Shown: positions 25,114 through 34,291 of the stretch, piece after piece
Layout of the letters: every line of letters starts with the position of its first letter
Position numbering within the stretch: position 1 is the first letter of the stretch
NCBI RefSeq assembly: GCF_900290235.1
Contig: NZ_OLMK01000043.1
Span: forward strand, 1 to 64,000
Length of the DNA stretch: 64,000 bases
Direction of reading: 5' to 3'
DNA from: Streptomyces sp. MA5143a
Lineage (GTDB): Bacteria > Actinomycetota > Actinomycetes > Streptomycetales > Streptomycetaceae
Made by a program: the position numbers and the translations under genes
Notes under the pieces: model-generated
Databases searched by the model: none
What the model saw: the letters and a program-made list of their open reading frames with translations, nothing else
What the model was told of the DNA's origin: nothing

Positions 25114-26514
25114 ATGAGCCGTATCGAAGCCCCGCGCGACGAAGCGACCGGCAACCTCGTCGACCTGCTGCTCAGCGGCCTGCCGCCGGAGGCCGTGCTC
25201 ACCGACCCGGACGTCACGGCGTCGTACGCGAACGACATGGCGAGTTTCTGCGAGGCCGGCGCCCCGGCGGTCGTGGTGCTGCCGCGGACGGTCGAGCAGG
25301 TGCAGCACGTGATGCGCACCGCCACCGAGCTGCGCGTCCCGGTGGTCCCGCAGGGCGCCCGTACGGGACTGTCGGGCGGGGCCAACGCCTCCGAGGGCTG
25401 CGTCGTGCTGTCCCTCACCAAGATGGACCGGATCCTCGAGGTCAACCCCGTGGACCGGATCGCGGTCGTCGAGCCGGGCGTCGTCAACGCCGCGCTCTCC
25501 CGCGCCGTCGGCGAACACGGACTCGCCTACCCGCCGGACCCCTCCAGCTGGGAGATGTGCACCATCGGCGGCAACATCGGCACGGCCTCCGGCGGCCTGT
25601 GCTGCGTCAAGTACGGGGTGACCGCCGAGTACGTCCTCGGCCTGGACGTCGTGCTGGCCGACGGGCGGCTGATGTCGACGGGCAGGCGCACCGCCAAGGG
25701 CGTCGCCGGGTACGACCTCACCCGGCTGTTCGTCGGCTCGGAGGGCTCGCTCGGCATCGTCGTCCGCGCGGTCCTCGCCCTCAGGCCGCGGCCGCCCCAG
25801 CAGCTGGTGCTGGCGGCGGAGTTCGCGTCGGCGGCCGCCGCGTGCGACGCGGTGTGCCGGATCATGGCCGGCGGGCACGTCCCCTCGCTGCTCGAACTGA
25901 TGGACCGCACGACGGTGAAGGCCGTCAACGACCTCGGCAACATGGGCCTGCCGGAGACCACCGAGGCGCTGCTGCTCGCCGCCTTCGACACCCCCGACCC
26001 CACGGCCGACCTCGCGGCGGTGGCGGAGCTGTGCGAGGCCGCGGGCGCCACCCAGGTCGTCCCCGCGGACGACGCGGCCGAGTCCGAACTGCTGCTCCAG
26101 GCACGGCGGATGTCGCTGACCGCGCTGGAGGCCGTCAAGGGCACGACGATGATCGACGACGTGTGCGTGCCCCGCTCCCGGCTCGGCGACATGCTCGACG
26201 GCGTGGAACGCATCGCCGAGAAGTACGACCTGACCATCGGGGTCTGCGCGCACGCCGGCGACGGCAACACGCACCCCACCGTCTGCTTCGACGCGACAGA
26301 CCCCGACGAGTCCCGGCGCGCCCGCGAGTCCTTCGACGAGATCATGGCCCTCGGCCTGGAGCTCGGCGGCACCATCACCGGCGAACACGGCGTGGGCATC
26401 CTGAAGAAGGAGTGGCTGGCGCGGGAGATCGGCCCGGTGGGCATGGAGATGCAGCGGGCGGTGAAGGCCGTCTTCGACCCGCTGGGCATCCTCAACCCGG
26501 GCAAGCTGTTCTGA
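25114..26514 (+). CDS. FAD-linked oxidase, glycolate/D-lactate dehydrogenase type (GlcD-like)
   Basis: The 466-residue enzyme has a PCMH-type FAD domain (AVVVLPRTVEQVQHVMRTA, then PQGARTGLSGGA and DPSSWEMCTIGGNIGTASGG) and a C-terminal FAD-oxidase domain with GVCAHAGDGNTHPT and ITGEHGVGILK. These are the standard marks of GlcD/D-lactate dehydrogenases that oxidise 2-hydroxy acids. No GlcE/GlcF partner is adjacent, so it probably acts as a single-subunit enzyme. ATG 25114 is used; an in-frame GTG six bases earlier is possible. Confidence 0.9.
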   Translation: MSRIEAPRDEATGNLVDLLLSGLPPEAVLTDPDVTASYANDMASFCEAGAPAVVVLPRTVEQVQHVMRTATELRVPVVPQGARTGLSGGANASEGCVVLSLTKMDRILEVNPVDRIAVVEPGVVNAALSRAVGEHGLAYPPDPSSWEMCTIGGNIGTASGGLCCVKYGVTAEYVLGLDVVLADGRLMSTGRRTAKGVAGYDLTRLFVGSEGSLGIVVRAVLALRPRPPQQLVLAAEFASAAAACDAVCRIMAGGHVPSLLELMDRTTVKAVNDLGNMGLPETTEALLLAAFDTPDPTADLAAVAELCEAAGATQVVPADDAAESELLLQARRMSLTALEAVKGTTMIDDVCVPRSRLGDMLDGVERIAEKYDLTIGVCAHAGDGNTHPTVCFDATDPDESRRARESFDEIMALGLELGGTITGEHGVGILKKEWLAREIGPVGMEMQRAVKAVFDPLGILNPGKLF

Positions 26515-26524
26515 GGCAGCCGCC

Positions 26525-26938
26525 TCACTGGGCGAGCAGTTCGGCCAGACCGTCGTCGATGCGCAGCATCTCGAACTCCGCGCCCGGCGGCACGATCCGC
26601 AGCGTGCGCTCCAGCCAGGCGGACACGGCGGCGGCCGGCGCCTCCAGGAGTGCGTCCCCGTCCGGCGCGCTGAGCGCCATCAGCACCACACCGCGGCCCG
26701 ACACCTTCGCCGGCCACACTCTGACGTCCCCGCCCCCGCACGGCCGGAACACCCCCTCCACCAGCAGCTCCCGAGCGAACGTCCAGTGCACGGGCCGGTC
26801 GGAGTTGATGTGGAAGGTGATGTGGACGGCGTACGGGTCGTCGCTGCGGTAGCCCAGCTTGGCCGGTACGGGGATGCTCTGCTCGGGCGACAGGACGAGC
26901 CGCAGCTCCAACTCGCGTTCCACGACGGTGTGCCTCAT
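26525..26938 (-). CDS. ssgG: SsgA-like sporulation/cell-division regulator
   Basis: The 137-residue protein is of the SsgA-like (SALP) family, unique to morphologically complex actinomycetes. It has RELELRLVLSPEQSIPVPAKL, YRSDDPYAVHITFHI, VHWTFARELLVEGVF and WLERTLRIVPPGAEF. SALPs steer septum placement and peptidoglycan handling during sporulation. The position next to a GlcD-like oxidase and two RDD proteins matches my memory of ssgG in S. coelicolor (SCO2924), which affects septum spacing. ATG 26938 follows AGAGGA. It converges on the oxidase gene (10 bp apart). Confidence 0.88.
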   Translation of the reverse strand: MRHTVVERELELRLVLSPEQSIPVPAKLGYRSDDPYAVHITFHINSDRPVHWTFARELLVEGVFRPCGGGDVRVWPAKVSGRGVVLMALSAPDGDALLEAPAAAVSAWLERTLRIVPPGAEFEMLRIDDGLAELLAQ

Positions 26939-27217
26939 GGTGGTGATTCCTCTCCGGTGCGGGGCCCGGATGCGGGCCCGTACGAGTGAGAGGGGAGCGG
27001 GGCCTCCTTCATTACGCGGGTCCGCGGAACTTTTTCCGACGAACGCGCCGACGACCGAGCCGAGGGGCGCGCGGGAGTCCCCGCGCGCGGGTCCGGCCCG
27101 TAGCAGATCCCGTGCTCGAAAGGGGCGGGTCCGGCGGCAGCGGTCATGGGGCTTGCCCCCGTCTGGTAGATGTGGATGCCCCCTCTTCCACCCCCGAGCA
27201 GATACGGGACGACGGAC

Positions 27218-28852
27218 ATGAGCGCCCCAACCCCGGCCCCCGGCGACGACAGGCCCCGCGAAGGGTATTACCCGGACCCCTCCATTCCTGGATATGTCCG
27301 GTACTGGAACGGTGCCGCCTGGGTGCCCGGTACGAGCCGTCCGGCGCCCACCGACGGCGAACCGCTCGCCCCGCCCTCCGGCTCCCCGGCCGTGGAGGAG
27401 ACGGGCCCGCACTTCTTCGACGAGGACCCCGAGCCGGGCGGACCCGCCGGCCGTCCCTCCGCCGACTCCCTGCACGGCAACCGCCCCGAACCCGCCTCCG
27501 CGTGGGGCGCCGACCGCTCCCGGCAGACCGGCTTCGGCGGCGACAAGGACCGCCGCGTCTCCTGGGGTTCACCCCGGCCGGCCGGCCAGGGCCCCGACCC
27601 GCGGGTCCCGCTCGCGGCGGACGCGGGCGACCCGGCCGCCGAGTCGGGCCCCACGGCCAGCACGGACGGCACGGCGACGATCCCGCCGGCGGACGACGAC
27701 ACCGGCGTACCCGAGGGCACGGTGGTCTTCCGCCGCCCCACCACCGGCGCGGGCGGGGGAGCGGAGGCGTCACGGGCCGACGGCACCATGGTGTTCCGTA
27801 CGAACTCCCCGGCCGTGGGACCACAGGGCGGGGGGCCACAGGCCGTGGGACCACAGGGCGCGGGCCCGGCCCCGGGTGTCTTCGGCGCGCCGCTGACCAG
27901 CGCGCAGGCCGCCGCCCAGCAGGCGTTGGGGCTCGGCCCGCAGGCGTCGTCCGCGACGGCACCGGCCGCACCGCCGGTCCCCGACCCGATCCCGACCGCC
28001 GTGCCCTCCGGACCGCAGCAGGGCCCGCAGGCCGCGCCCGCCCCGCAGTCGCCCTCAGCGTCTCCGGCCACCCCCCTCACCCCGACCGCCCCGTCCCCGC
28101 GGCAGCCGGAACAACCGGCGGTGGGCGGCTCCTTCGCGCAGACGCCGCAGGCCCCGCCGACCGGGCAGCCCGCCCCGGGCCTGCCCCAGCAGCCCACCGC
28201 TTCCCGGCAGTCGGCCGACACGCCCATGGCCGTCGGGTCCGGCGGTGGTCAGCCCTCATGGGCCCAGCAGGTGCACCGGCTGGCGGGCGGGGACGGCGAA
28301 CAGCCGGTCGCCCCCTGGAAGCCGGTGGTGGAGGACCCGTTCCAGGCGGTCGCCCGACGGCAGGCGGAGGCCCGACCCGCCGCGCTCGGCCGACGCCTGG
28401 TGGCCCGCCTCGTGGACAGCGCGATCGTCGGTTCCGTCACCGCCGTGGCCGCCGTCCCGTTCGGCACCAAGGCGCTCGACCACATCGACGGGAAGATCGA
28501 CGCGGCCAGGCTCTCCGGCGAGAAGGTCACGGTCTGGCTGCTCGACGGCACGACCTCGGTGTACCTGGGCATCATCCTGGGCGTCCTGTTCGTGGTGAGC
28601 GCCCTCTACGAGGTGCTGCCCACCGCCAAGTGGGGCCGCACCCTCGGCAAGAAGCTGCTGCGCCTGGAGGTCCGGGACATCGAGGGCCATGAGCCCCCGT
28701 CGTTCGGCGGGTCCCTGCGCCGCTGGCTCGCCCACACCGTCCCCGGTCTGCTCGGCATCGGTGTCGTCGGCGTCCTGTGGTGTGTGATCGACAAGCCGTG
28801 GCGCCAGTGCTGGCACGACAAGGCGGCCCACACCTTCGTCGCCGGCGAGTAG
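27218..28852 (+). CDS. DUF2510-RDD membrane protein
   Basis: The 544-residue protein has a DUF2510 domain at the N-terminus (GYYPDPSIPGYVRYWNGAAW, residues 16-35), then a ~330-residue Pro/Ala/Gln-rich disordered region, and a C-terminal RDD domain (about 390-535). The RDD domain has RLVARLVDSAIVGSV, TLGKKLLRLEV and three to four hydrophobic segments. RDD proteins are membrane proteins, some with transport roles; the function is unknown here. A second RDD gene follows 61 bp later, likely the same operon. The ATG at 27218 is chosen because DUF2510 starts shortly after. Confidence 0.82.
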   Translation: MSAPTPAPGDDRPREGYYPDPSIPGYVRYWNGAAWVPGTSRPAPTDGEPLAPPSGSPAVEETGPHFFDEDPEPGGPAGRPSADSLHGNRPEPASAWGADRSRQTGFGGDKDRRVSWGSPRPAGQGPDPRVPLAADAGDPAAESGPTASTDGTATIPPADDDTGVPEGTVVFRRPTTGAGGGAEASRADGTMVFRTNSPAVGPQGGGPQAVGPQGAGPAPGVFGAPLTSAQAAAQQALGLGPQASSATAPAAPPVPDPIPTAVPSGPQQGPQAAPAPQSPSASPATPLTPTAPSPRQPEQPAVGGSFAQTPQAPPTGQPAPGLPQQPTASRQSADTPMAVGSGGGQPSWAQQVHRLAGGDGEQPVAPWKPVVEDPFQAVARRQAEARPAALGRRLVARLVDSAIVGSVTAVAAVPFGTKALDHIDGKIDAARLSGEKVTVWLLDGTTSVYLGIILGVLFVVSALYEVLPTAKWGRTLGKKLLRLEVRDIEGHEPPSFGGSLRRWLAHTVPGLLGIGVVGVLWCVIDKPWRQCWHDKAAHTFVAGE

Positions 28853-28913
28853 CCGTACTCCGTACGGCCCCGTGCCGGATGCGGAGCCGGGGGGTTCGCG
28901 GTCGACTCGGGCC

Positions 28914-29597
28914 ATGAGCAGTGAACCGCCGCCCTTCGGCTCCGGTCGGTCCCCGGACGACGACCCGTTCAGGAAGCAGCCCCCGCCGGACCAGGGCGGC
29001 GGTACCCCGCACGGCACCCCGCCCGGAGGACCGCCGTACGGCAGCCGGCCGCCCCCGTACGGCAACGAACCGCCGCCCCACGGCGGTGGCGGACCCTACG
29101 GCGGCGACCCCTATGGCGGCGGTTCCTTCCCCAACGACCCGCTCCTCGGGATGCCGCCGCTCGCCGACAGCGGCAAGCGGGTGCTCGCCCGCCTCATGGA
29201 CATGATCCTCGTGGGCATCGTCGTGGGGCTGCTGGCCTGGGCGTTCAGAGTCAGCCAGTACACCGTGGACACCAACGACATCGAGTTCAGCAAGTCGGTG
29301 GGGCAGGAAGTGCTGGCCGCGGTTCTCTACATCGCGTACGACACGTTCTTCACGGTCAGGAACGGCCAGACCCTCGGCAAGCGGGTGATGAAGCTCCGGG
29401 TGGCGAACCTCAGCGACGGCAACACGCCCTCGACGCAGACCTCGCTGCTGCGCGCGGCGGTGCTGTGGATCCCGTTCGCCTTCTGCTGCGCCTGCGTCTG
29501 GACGGCGATCGCGGGAGGCTGGAGCTTCTTCGACAAGCCGTTCAAGCAGGGTCTGCACGACAAGGCGGCCAAGACGGTGGTGGTCAGCACGGAGTGA
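28914..29597 (+). CDS. RDD-family membrane protein
   Basis: The 227-residue protein has a Pro/Gly/Tyr-rich cytoplasmic tail with PPYG-like repeats (residues 25-75) and a compact RDD domain with SGKRVLARLMDMILVG, GQTLGKRVMKLRVA and a C-terminal DKPFKQGLHDKAAKT. The Arg, Asp, Asp pattern of the family is visible. It lies downstream of the DUF2510-RDD gene and may form hetero-oligomers with it (inference). ATG 28914 is used. A bidirectional terminator follows. Confidence 0.82.
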   Translation: MSSEPPPFGSGRSPDDDPFRKQPPPDQGGGTPHGTPPGGPPYGSRPPPYGNEPPPHGGGGPYGGDPYGGGSFPNDPLLGMPPLADSGKRVLARLMDMILVGIVVGLLAWAFRVSQYTVDTNDIEFSKSVGQEVLAAVLYIAYDTFFTVRNGQTLGKRVMKLRVANLSDGNTPSTQTSLLRAAVLWIPFAFCCACVWTAIAGGWSFFDKPFKQGLHDKAAKTVVVSTE

Positions 29598-29614
29598 GCG
29601 GACTCACACGCAGA

Positions 29615-29645
29615 ACGGCGGGTCCGTGGAGCACGGGCCCGCCGT
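29615..29645. terminator. bidirectional hairpin between convergent genes
   Basis: A 14-bp stem with one G-U type pair (29615-29628 with 29632-29645) and a 3-nt loop lies 18 nt past the RDD stop and 41 nt past the stop of the opposing small gene. Confidence 0.8.
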
Positions 29646-29685
29646 CACGTTTCTGCGCGGCGTCCCGGTGGGGCGCCGAAGAGGT

Positions 29686-29985
29686 TCAGGAAGCCGTCGG
29701 CCAGTGCACCGGTTCCCGCTCGCGGACCGGCTCGGGCGCCGGGCCCGCCGGAACGGTGGCCGGGGCCTTGACCCGGTTCCCGGCGGTGACGGTGGAGGCC
29801 CTCGCCGAGGCCGGCCTGGGCAGCGGCACGGTCAGGGAGACGAGCAGGCCCAGGGCGAGGGCGGAGAGGGCGATCACCGCGATCCCCACGCCGGAACTCG
29901 TCTGTGACAGCAGCAGCATGGCGAGGGTGGACAGGATCACGGTGCAGGAGCCGTAGGCGAGCTGTGCGGTCGTCGGACGAGGCAT
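29686..29985 (-). CDS. small integral membrane protein
   Basis: This 99-residue protein starts MPRPTTAQLAYGSCTVILST and has two hydrophobic helices (about 8-28 and 32-53) with a Pro/Ala-rich cytoplasmic tail. No known domain is recognised. It converges with the RDD operon and is divergent from the M6 protease gene. Functional assignment is not possible. Confidence 0.65.
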   Translation of the reverse strand: MPRPTTAQLAYGSCTVILSTLAMLLLSQTSSGVGIAVIALSALALGLLVSLTVPLPRPASARASTVTAGNRVKAPATVPAGPAPEPVREREPVHWPTAS

Positions 29986-30243
29986 GGCAATCGTGTCCTC
30001 GGGTGGGGTCTCCCCGTGCCTCTCGCGCTGAGGGGAGGTTGCGGATACGAATCAAAGGTGAAGCAGTGCCGTCGGCTTGGCTTCCGCCGACGTCCGGCGC
30101 TCCGCCAATCGACTCTATTCGCCAGGGTGCCCGAGGGGAACGACGGGTAAGCGTGACCTGACCCACGGGCATGGGGGCACAGGGGGCGCACCGAGTCATG
30201 GAGTCCAGGAAGTGGACGTACGTGCGCGCCGGTTGGCGGCGTA

Positions 30244-30261
30244 CATAACGTCCGCATAACG
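30244..30261 (+). promoter_or_regulatory. direct repeat upstream of M6 protease gene
   Basis: CATAACG occurs twice at an 11-bp repeat distance (30244-30250, 30255-30261), about one helical turn, as for response-regulator sites. It lies in the 452-bp gap 29986-30437, which otherwise shows no gene. Confidence 0.4.
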
Positions 30262-30292
30262 AACAAGCGCTTCCCGTAGACGGCATTAGCGC

Positions 30293-30312
30293 CTTGACCT
30301 GTGCAAGTCAAG
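30293..30312 (+). other. small inverted repeat followed by T-run in protease leader
   Basis: CTTGAC (30293-30298) and GTCAAG (30307-30312) can pair, followed by ATCTGTTTTTTC. It could be a weak terminator or attenuator ahead of the M6 protease gene, or an operator. Confidence 0.35.
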
Positions 30313-30437
30313 ATCTGTTTTTTCTCTCGAAACTCCAGTCGAATGTCGTCACTTGACTACACGCGTATACCGCCCGCGGACTTCCTCCACGACCAGGACA
30401 TCCCCTCCGCGCGGACGGACGCGGGGGAGGACCTCAA

Positions 30438-32792
30438 GTGACCAGTAGACCCTGGACGTTCAGGGCGGCGGCCATCAGCGTCGCCATGGCGACGGCCGCG
30501 GCCACCTTCTCGACCTACGCTGTGGCGCAGGACGGGGACGGCAAGTCGGCAGCCGCCGCGAACCGCCACGACCCGGCGGACCACGCCGCGCACGGCGAGC
30601 ACGACCTCGAAGGCCCCATGAGCAAGACTCAGGAGGCCCAGCGCGAGGAAGCTCTCAAGCAGGTCATATCCGGCGACGCCACGGTCAAGGACCGTGGTGG
30701 CTCAAAGGTCGTGAAGCTCAAGAGCAAGAAGGGCCAGAGCAAGTACGTCGAGCTCGGCCGCGAGAAGACCGACAAGATCTTCACGATCCTCGTCGAGTTC
30801 GGCGACCAGATCGACAGCCAGTACGGCGGCACTCCCGGCCCGCTGCACAACAAGATCGCCAAGCCGAACCGCAAGAAGGACAACTCCACGGCTTGGAAGG
30901 CGGACTACAACCGCAAGCACTTCCAGGACATGTACTTCGGCACCGGCAAGAACACCGAGTCGATGAAGAAGTACTACGAGAAGCAGTCCTCGGGCCGCTA
31001 CTCGGTCGAAGGCACGGTCTCGGACTGGGTCAAGGTGCCCTACAACGAGGCCCGCTACGGCAACAACAAGTGCGGTCAGACGAACTGCACCAGTGTGTGG
31101 AACGTCGTCAGCGACGGTCTGACCTCCTGGGTCGCCCAGCAGAAGGCGGCCGGGCGCACCGACGCGCAGATCAAGGCCGAGGTCGCCAAGTACGACCAGT
31201 GGGACCGTTACGACTTCGACGCCGACGGCAACTTCAACGAGCCCGACGGCTACATCGACCACTTCCAGATCGTGCACGCCGGTGAGGACGAGTCCGCCGG
31301 CGGCGGCGCGCAGGGCACGGACGCCATCTGGGCGCACCGCTGGTACGCGTTCGGCACCGACGCCGGTGTGAGCGGCCCCGAGGGCAACAAGCTCGGTGGC
31401 GCCAAGATCGGTGACACGGGCATCTGGGTCGGCGACTACACCATCCAGCCGGAGAACGGCGGCCTCGGTGTCTTCGCCCACGAGTACGGCCACGACCTCG
31501 GTCTGCCGGACCACTACGACACCGCCGGCGGCGACAACTCCACGGGTTTCTGGACCCTGATGTCGTCCGGCTCCTGGCTCGGCACCGGCAAGAACGAGAT
31601 CGGTGACCTGCCCGGTGACATGACCGCCTGGGACAAGCTCCAGCTGGGCTGGCTCAACTTCGACACCGCCAAGGCCGGCAAGCAGTCCACGCACAAGCTG
31701 GGCCTCGCCGCGTACAACACCTGGGACAAGCAGGCCCTCGTGGTCGAGCTGCCCAAGAAGAAGGTCACCACCGAGATCGTCGAGCCCGCCGAGGGCTCGG
31801 GCCAGTGGTGGAGCGGCAGCGGTGACAACCTCTCCAACACCCTGACCCGTTCCGTGGACCTCACGGGCAAGTCGTCGGGCGCGCTCACCCTCGACGGCTG
31901 GTACGACATCGAGGCCGAGTACGACTACCTCTACACCGAGGTGTCGACGGACGGCGGCGCCAACTGGACCGCGATCGACGGCACGGTGGACGGCGCGGCG
32001 ATCCCGAAGGACGCCAGCGGCAAGTCGGCCCTGACCGGTTCCTCCGGCACGTACAAGAAGCTGTCGTACTCGCTGGACGCCTACGCGGGCAAGAAGTTCG
32101 ACCTGCGCTTCCGCTACCAGACGGACGGCGGCGTCGCCCCCAAGGGCTTCGCGGCCGACCGCATCTCCGTGGTCGCCGACGGCAGCGCCCTGTTCACCGA
32201 CAACGCGGAGAGCACGGACGCGGCCTGGACGACGAAGGGCTTCTCCCGCATCGGCTCGTCCATCACGGACGACTACGACCAGTACTACATCGCGGAGAAC
32301 CGCCAGTACGTCTCGTACGACAAGACCCTCAAGGTCGGCCCGTACAACTTCGGCTTCTCGACCACGCGTCCGGACTGGGTGGAGCACTACCCGTACCAGA
32401 ACGGTCTGCTGATCTGGAAGTGGGACACCTCGCAGGCGGACAACAACACCAGCACCCACCCGGGTGTCGGTCTGGTCCTCCCGATCGACTCCCACCCGAA
32501 GGCGCTCAAGTGGGCCGACGGGACGCTGATGCGCAACCGCATCCAGTCCTACGACTCGCCGTTCAGCCTGTACGGCACCGACGGCCTGAAGCTGCACAAG
32601 GCCGACGTGCTCACCAAGATCCCGTCGTCGAAGGGTGTGTCGACGTTCAACGACCACACCAACACCTACTACGACGAGACCAACCCGACGGGCGGTGTCA
32701 AGATCACTGACACCAACACCAAGATCAAGATCGTCAAGGAGGCCAAGGACGGCTCCACGATCTCGCTCCTGGTCGGCCCCGCGGTGAAGTAA
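30438..32792 (+). CDS. secreted M6-family metalloprotease (immune inhibitor A type)
   Basis: The 784-residue secreted zinc protease has a signal peptide (about 8-31), a propeptide to about 110 and a catalytic domain with FAHEYGHDLGLPDHYD. His348, Glu349 and His352 form HExxH, and the downstream Asp/His is the third ligand in M6. The C-terminal half contains a jelly-roll segment (TLDGWYDIEAEYDYLY, RFRYQTDGGV) and a final beta domain. M6 proteases degrade extracellular proteins during growth on protein or aerial development. Codon use has less Arg and more Lys than the neighbours, consistent with an abundant exoenzyme. The GTG start is at 30438; a strong terminator follows. Confidence 0.93.
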   Translation: MTSRPWTFRAAAISVAMATAAATFSTYAVAQDGDGKSAAAANRHDPADHAAHGEHDLEGPMSKTQEAQREEALKQVISGDATVKDRGGSKVVKLKSKKGQSKYVELGREKTDKIFTILVEFGDQIDSQYGGTPGPLHNKIAKPNRKKDNSTAWKADYNRKHFQDMYFGTGKNTESMKKYYEKQSSGRYSVEGTVSDWVKVPYNEARYGNNKCGQTNCTSVWNVVSDGLTSWVAQQKAAGRTDAQIKAEVAKYDQWDRYDFDADGNFNEPDGYIDHFQIVHAGEDESAGGGAQGTDAIWAHRWYAFGTDAGVSGPEGNKLGGAKIGDTGIWVGDYTIQPENGGLGVFAHEYGHDLGLPDHYDTAGGDNSTGFWTLMSSGSWLGTGKNEIGDLPGDMTAWDKLQLGWLNFDTAKAGKQSTHKLGLAAYNTWDKQALVVELPKKKVTTEIVEPAEGSGQWWSGSGDNLSNTLTRSVDLTGKSSGALTLDGWYDIEAEYDYLYTEVSTDGGANWTAIDGTVDGAAIPKDASGKSALTGSSGTYKKLSYSLDAYAGKKFDLRFRYQTDGGVAPKGFAADRISVVADGSALFTDNAESTDAAWTTKGFSRIGSSITDDYDQYYIAENRQYVSYDKTLKVGPYNFGFSTTRPDWVEHYPYQNGLLIWKWDTSQADNNTSTHPGVGLVLPIDSHPKALKWADGTLMRNRIQSYDSPFSLYGTDGLKLHKADVLTKIPSSKGVSTFNDHTNTYYDETNPTGGVKITDTNTKIKIVKEAKDGSTISLLVGPAVK

Positions 32793-32820
32793 CCAGCATT
32801 TCCGCAGGTCAGACCATGTT

Positions 32821-32851
32821 CGGCCGCGACCCCCTTGGCGGGTCGCGGCCG
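32821..32851 (+). terminator. terminator of the M6 protease gene
   Basis: A perfect 12-bp stem (32821-32832 with 32840-32851) with a 7-nt loop lies 28 nt past the stop. Confidence 0.85.
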
Positions 32852-32915
32852 GACGTGTTTAGGTGCGTGCTGTGGCCTTCTTATTGACACTGACGCGCAC
32901 GGGGGTGTGACCTGC

Positions 32916-33341
32916 ATGGCCGCAGGAGGTTTCTGCAAACTGCCGGACGGCAATGTCGTCGTCGCCCTGAACCTGCCGGCGCCGGCGCCCCGGGACCCCG
33001 TCCCGGCCGGTCCGACCACCCGGGTCGAGGCGCCCGCGCGGGCCCTGCCGACCCAGGCCGGGGGGCTCCCCGGGGTGTCCCCGGCGGACGACGGCTCGGT
33101 CCGGGTGCTGGTGCTGGCCGCGAACCGGGCCCGCGCCCTCACGCGGCTGCGCAACCTGGGGCTGCGCGCGATCTACCTCCGCGGCAACGCGGCGCCCCCG
33201 ACACCGGACGAGATCACGGCGGTGCTGCACCACCCCGACGGGTTGATATGGCGCACGTCGGCGGTCTGCCCCACGTCCACGACCCCGGAACTCTGGCACC
33301 CCATCCGAGCCCTCCTGAGGAGGCCCCGAACTCACGCCTAG
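32916..33341 (+). CDS. hypothetical protein
   Basis: The product has about 141 residues from ATG 32916 (MAAGGFCKLPDGNVVVALNL), then a Pro/Ala linker and a C-terminal part with VRVLVLAANRARALTRLRNLGLRAIYLRG. No known domain is recognised; the C-terminus looks like a small alpha/beta unit. Other starts (GTG 32907, or ATG 32835 through the terminator) are possible; a GGGGGTG sits about 8 nt before 32916. It ends 5 bp before the convergent pncA. Confidence 0.6.
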   Translation: MAAGGFCKLPDGNVVVALNLPAPAPRDPVPAGPTTRVEAPARALPTQAGGLPGVSPADDGSVRVLVLAANRARALTRLRNLGLRAIYLRGNAAPPTPDEITAVLHHPDGLIWRTSAVCPTSTTPELWHPIRALLRRPRTHA

Positions 33342-33346
33342 CGTGG

Positions 33347-33934
33347 TCAGACCACCGGCTTGCCCGTGAGTTCCACTCCCGCCTCGCGCAGCTCCCCCAG
33401 GGCGCGCTCCGTCGTCTCCTCGGCGACGCCCGCGGTCAGGTCCAGCAGGACCTGGGTGCGGAAGCCCGCTTTCGCGGCGTCCAGGGCGGTGGCGCGCACG
33501 CAGTGGTCCGTGGCGATGCCGACGACGTCGACCTCGTCGATGTCGCGGGCGCGCAGCCAGTCCGCCAGAAAGACGCCGTTCTCGTCGGCGCCCTCGAAAC
33601 CGCTGTACGCGGCGGCGTACGCGCCCTTGTCGAAGACGGCGTCGACCGCGCCGGAGGCGATCGCGGGGGCGAAGTTCGGGTGGAAGCCGACGCCCTCGGT
33701 GCCGGCGACGCAGTGCGCGGGCCAGGAGTGGACGTAGTCCGGGTTGTCGGCGAAGTGACCGCCGGGAGCGATGTGGTGGTCACGGGTGGCCACCACATGC
33801 CGGTAGCCGGGGCCGGCCGCCTGGCCGATCAGCTCGGTGATGGCGGCGGCCACATCGGCACCGCCGGCCACCGCGAGGCTGCCCCCCTCGCAGAAGTCGT
33901 TCTGCACGTCAACGACGATCAAGGCGCGGCGCAT
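33347..33934 (-). CDS. pncA: nicotinamidase (isochorismatase family)
   Basis: The 195-residue enzyme has the cysteine-hydrolase triad Asp9 (VVDVQNDF), Lys103 (FDKGAY) and Cys145 (TDHCVRAT), plus metal-binding Asp52/His54 (RDHH). This triad and metal set specify nicotinamidase: nicotinamide to nicotinate plus ammonia. The nicotinate phosphoribosyltransferase gene lies upstream on the same strand, completing the salvage route to NAD. GAAGGA precedes the ATG. The 357-bp gap to pncB suggests its own promoter. Confidence 0.92.
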   Translation of the reverse strand: MRRALIVVDVQNDFCEGGSLAVAGGADVAAAITELIGQAAGPGYRHVVATRDHHIAPGGHFADNPDYVHSWPAHCVAGTEGVGFHPNFAPAIASGAVDAVFDKGAYAAAYSGFEGADENGVFLADWLRARDIDEVDVVGIATDHCVRATALDAAKAGFRTQVLLDLTAGVAEETTERALGELREAGVELTGKPVV

Positions 33935-34291
33935 GGTGTCGGTGTCCTTCGACTCTTCGACTCTGGGTCGGTATGGGGTGGGTTTCCTGACGCGGGGAGC
34001 GGGCTGGCCCGGCCGATCTGCGGGACTACGAACTTCCGAGCCTAGAGACTTCCGGAGGTGTTCGGGAGGGGGCGTCCGGCGCTCGCCCGAGGCGCGGACC
34101 GGGGCACAGGCCGAGCACGCGGGCGCTGACCGGCTCACACCAGGGCACATCGGGCGCCCCCGCACCCGTCCGCTCCCTGTGTGCGCCGGGAGCCCCCGCT
34201 CCCCGCATGCCCGCACCCCGATCCGCTCCCCGCGTGCGCCCGCGCATGCTCGCCCTCGCGTGGCCCGGCACGGACTCCCGGCGTGCGCCTG
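33935..34291. other. intergenic gap between pncB and pncA
   Basis: No gene or RNA is seen. The AT-poor stretch likely holds a pncA promoter, but no convincing -35/-10 pair was found. The part 34130-34290 is a Cys/Pro/Arg-codon-rich sequence without frame-specific bias. Confidence 0.4.
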
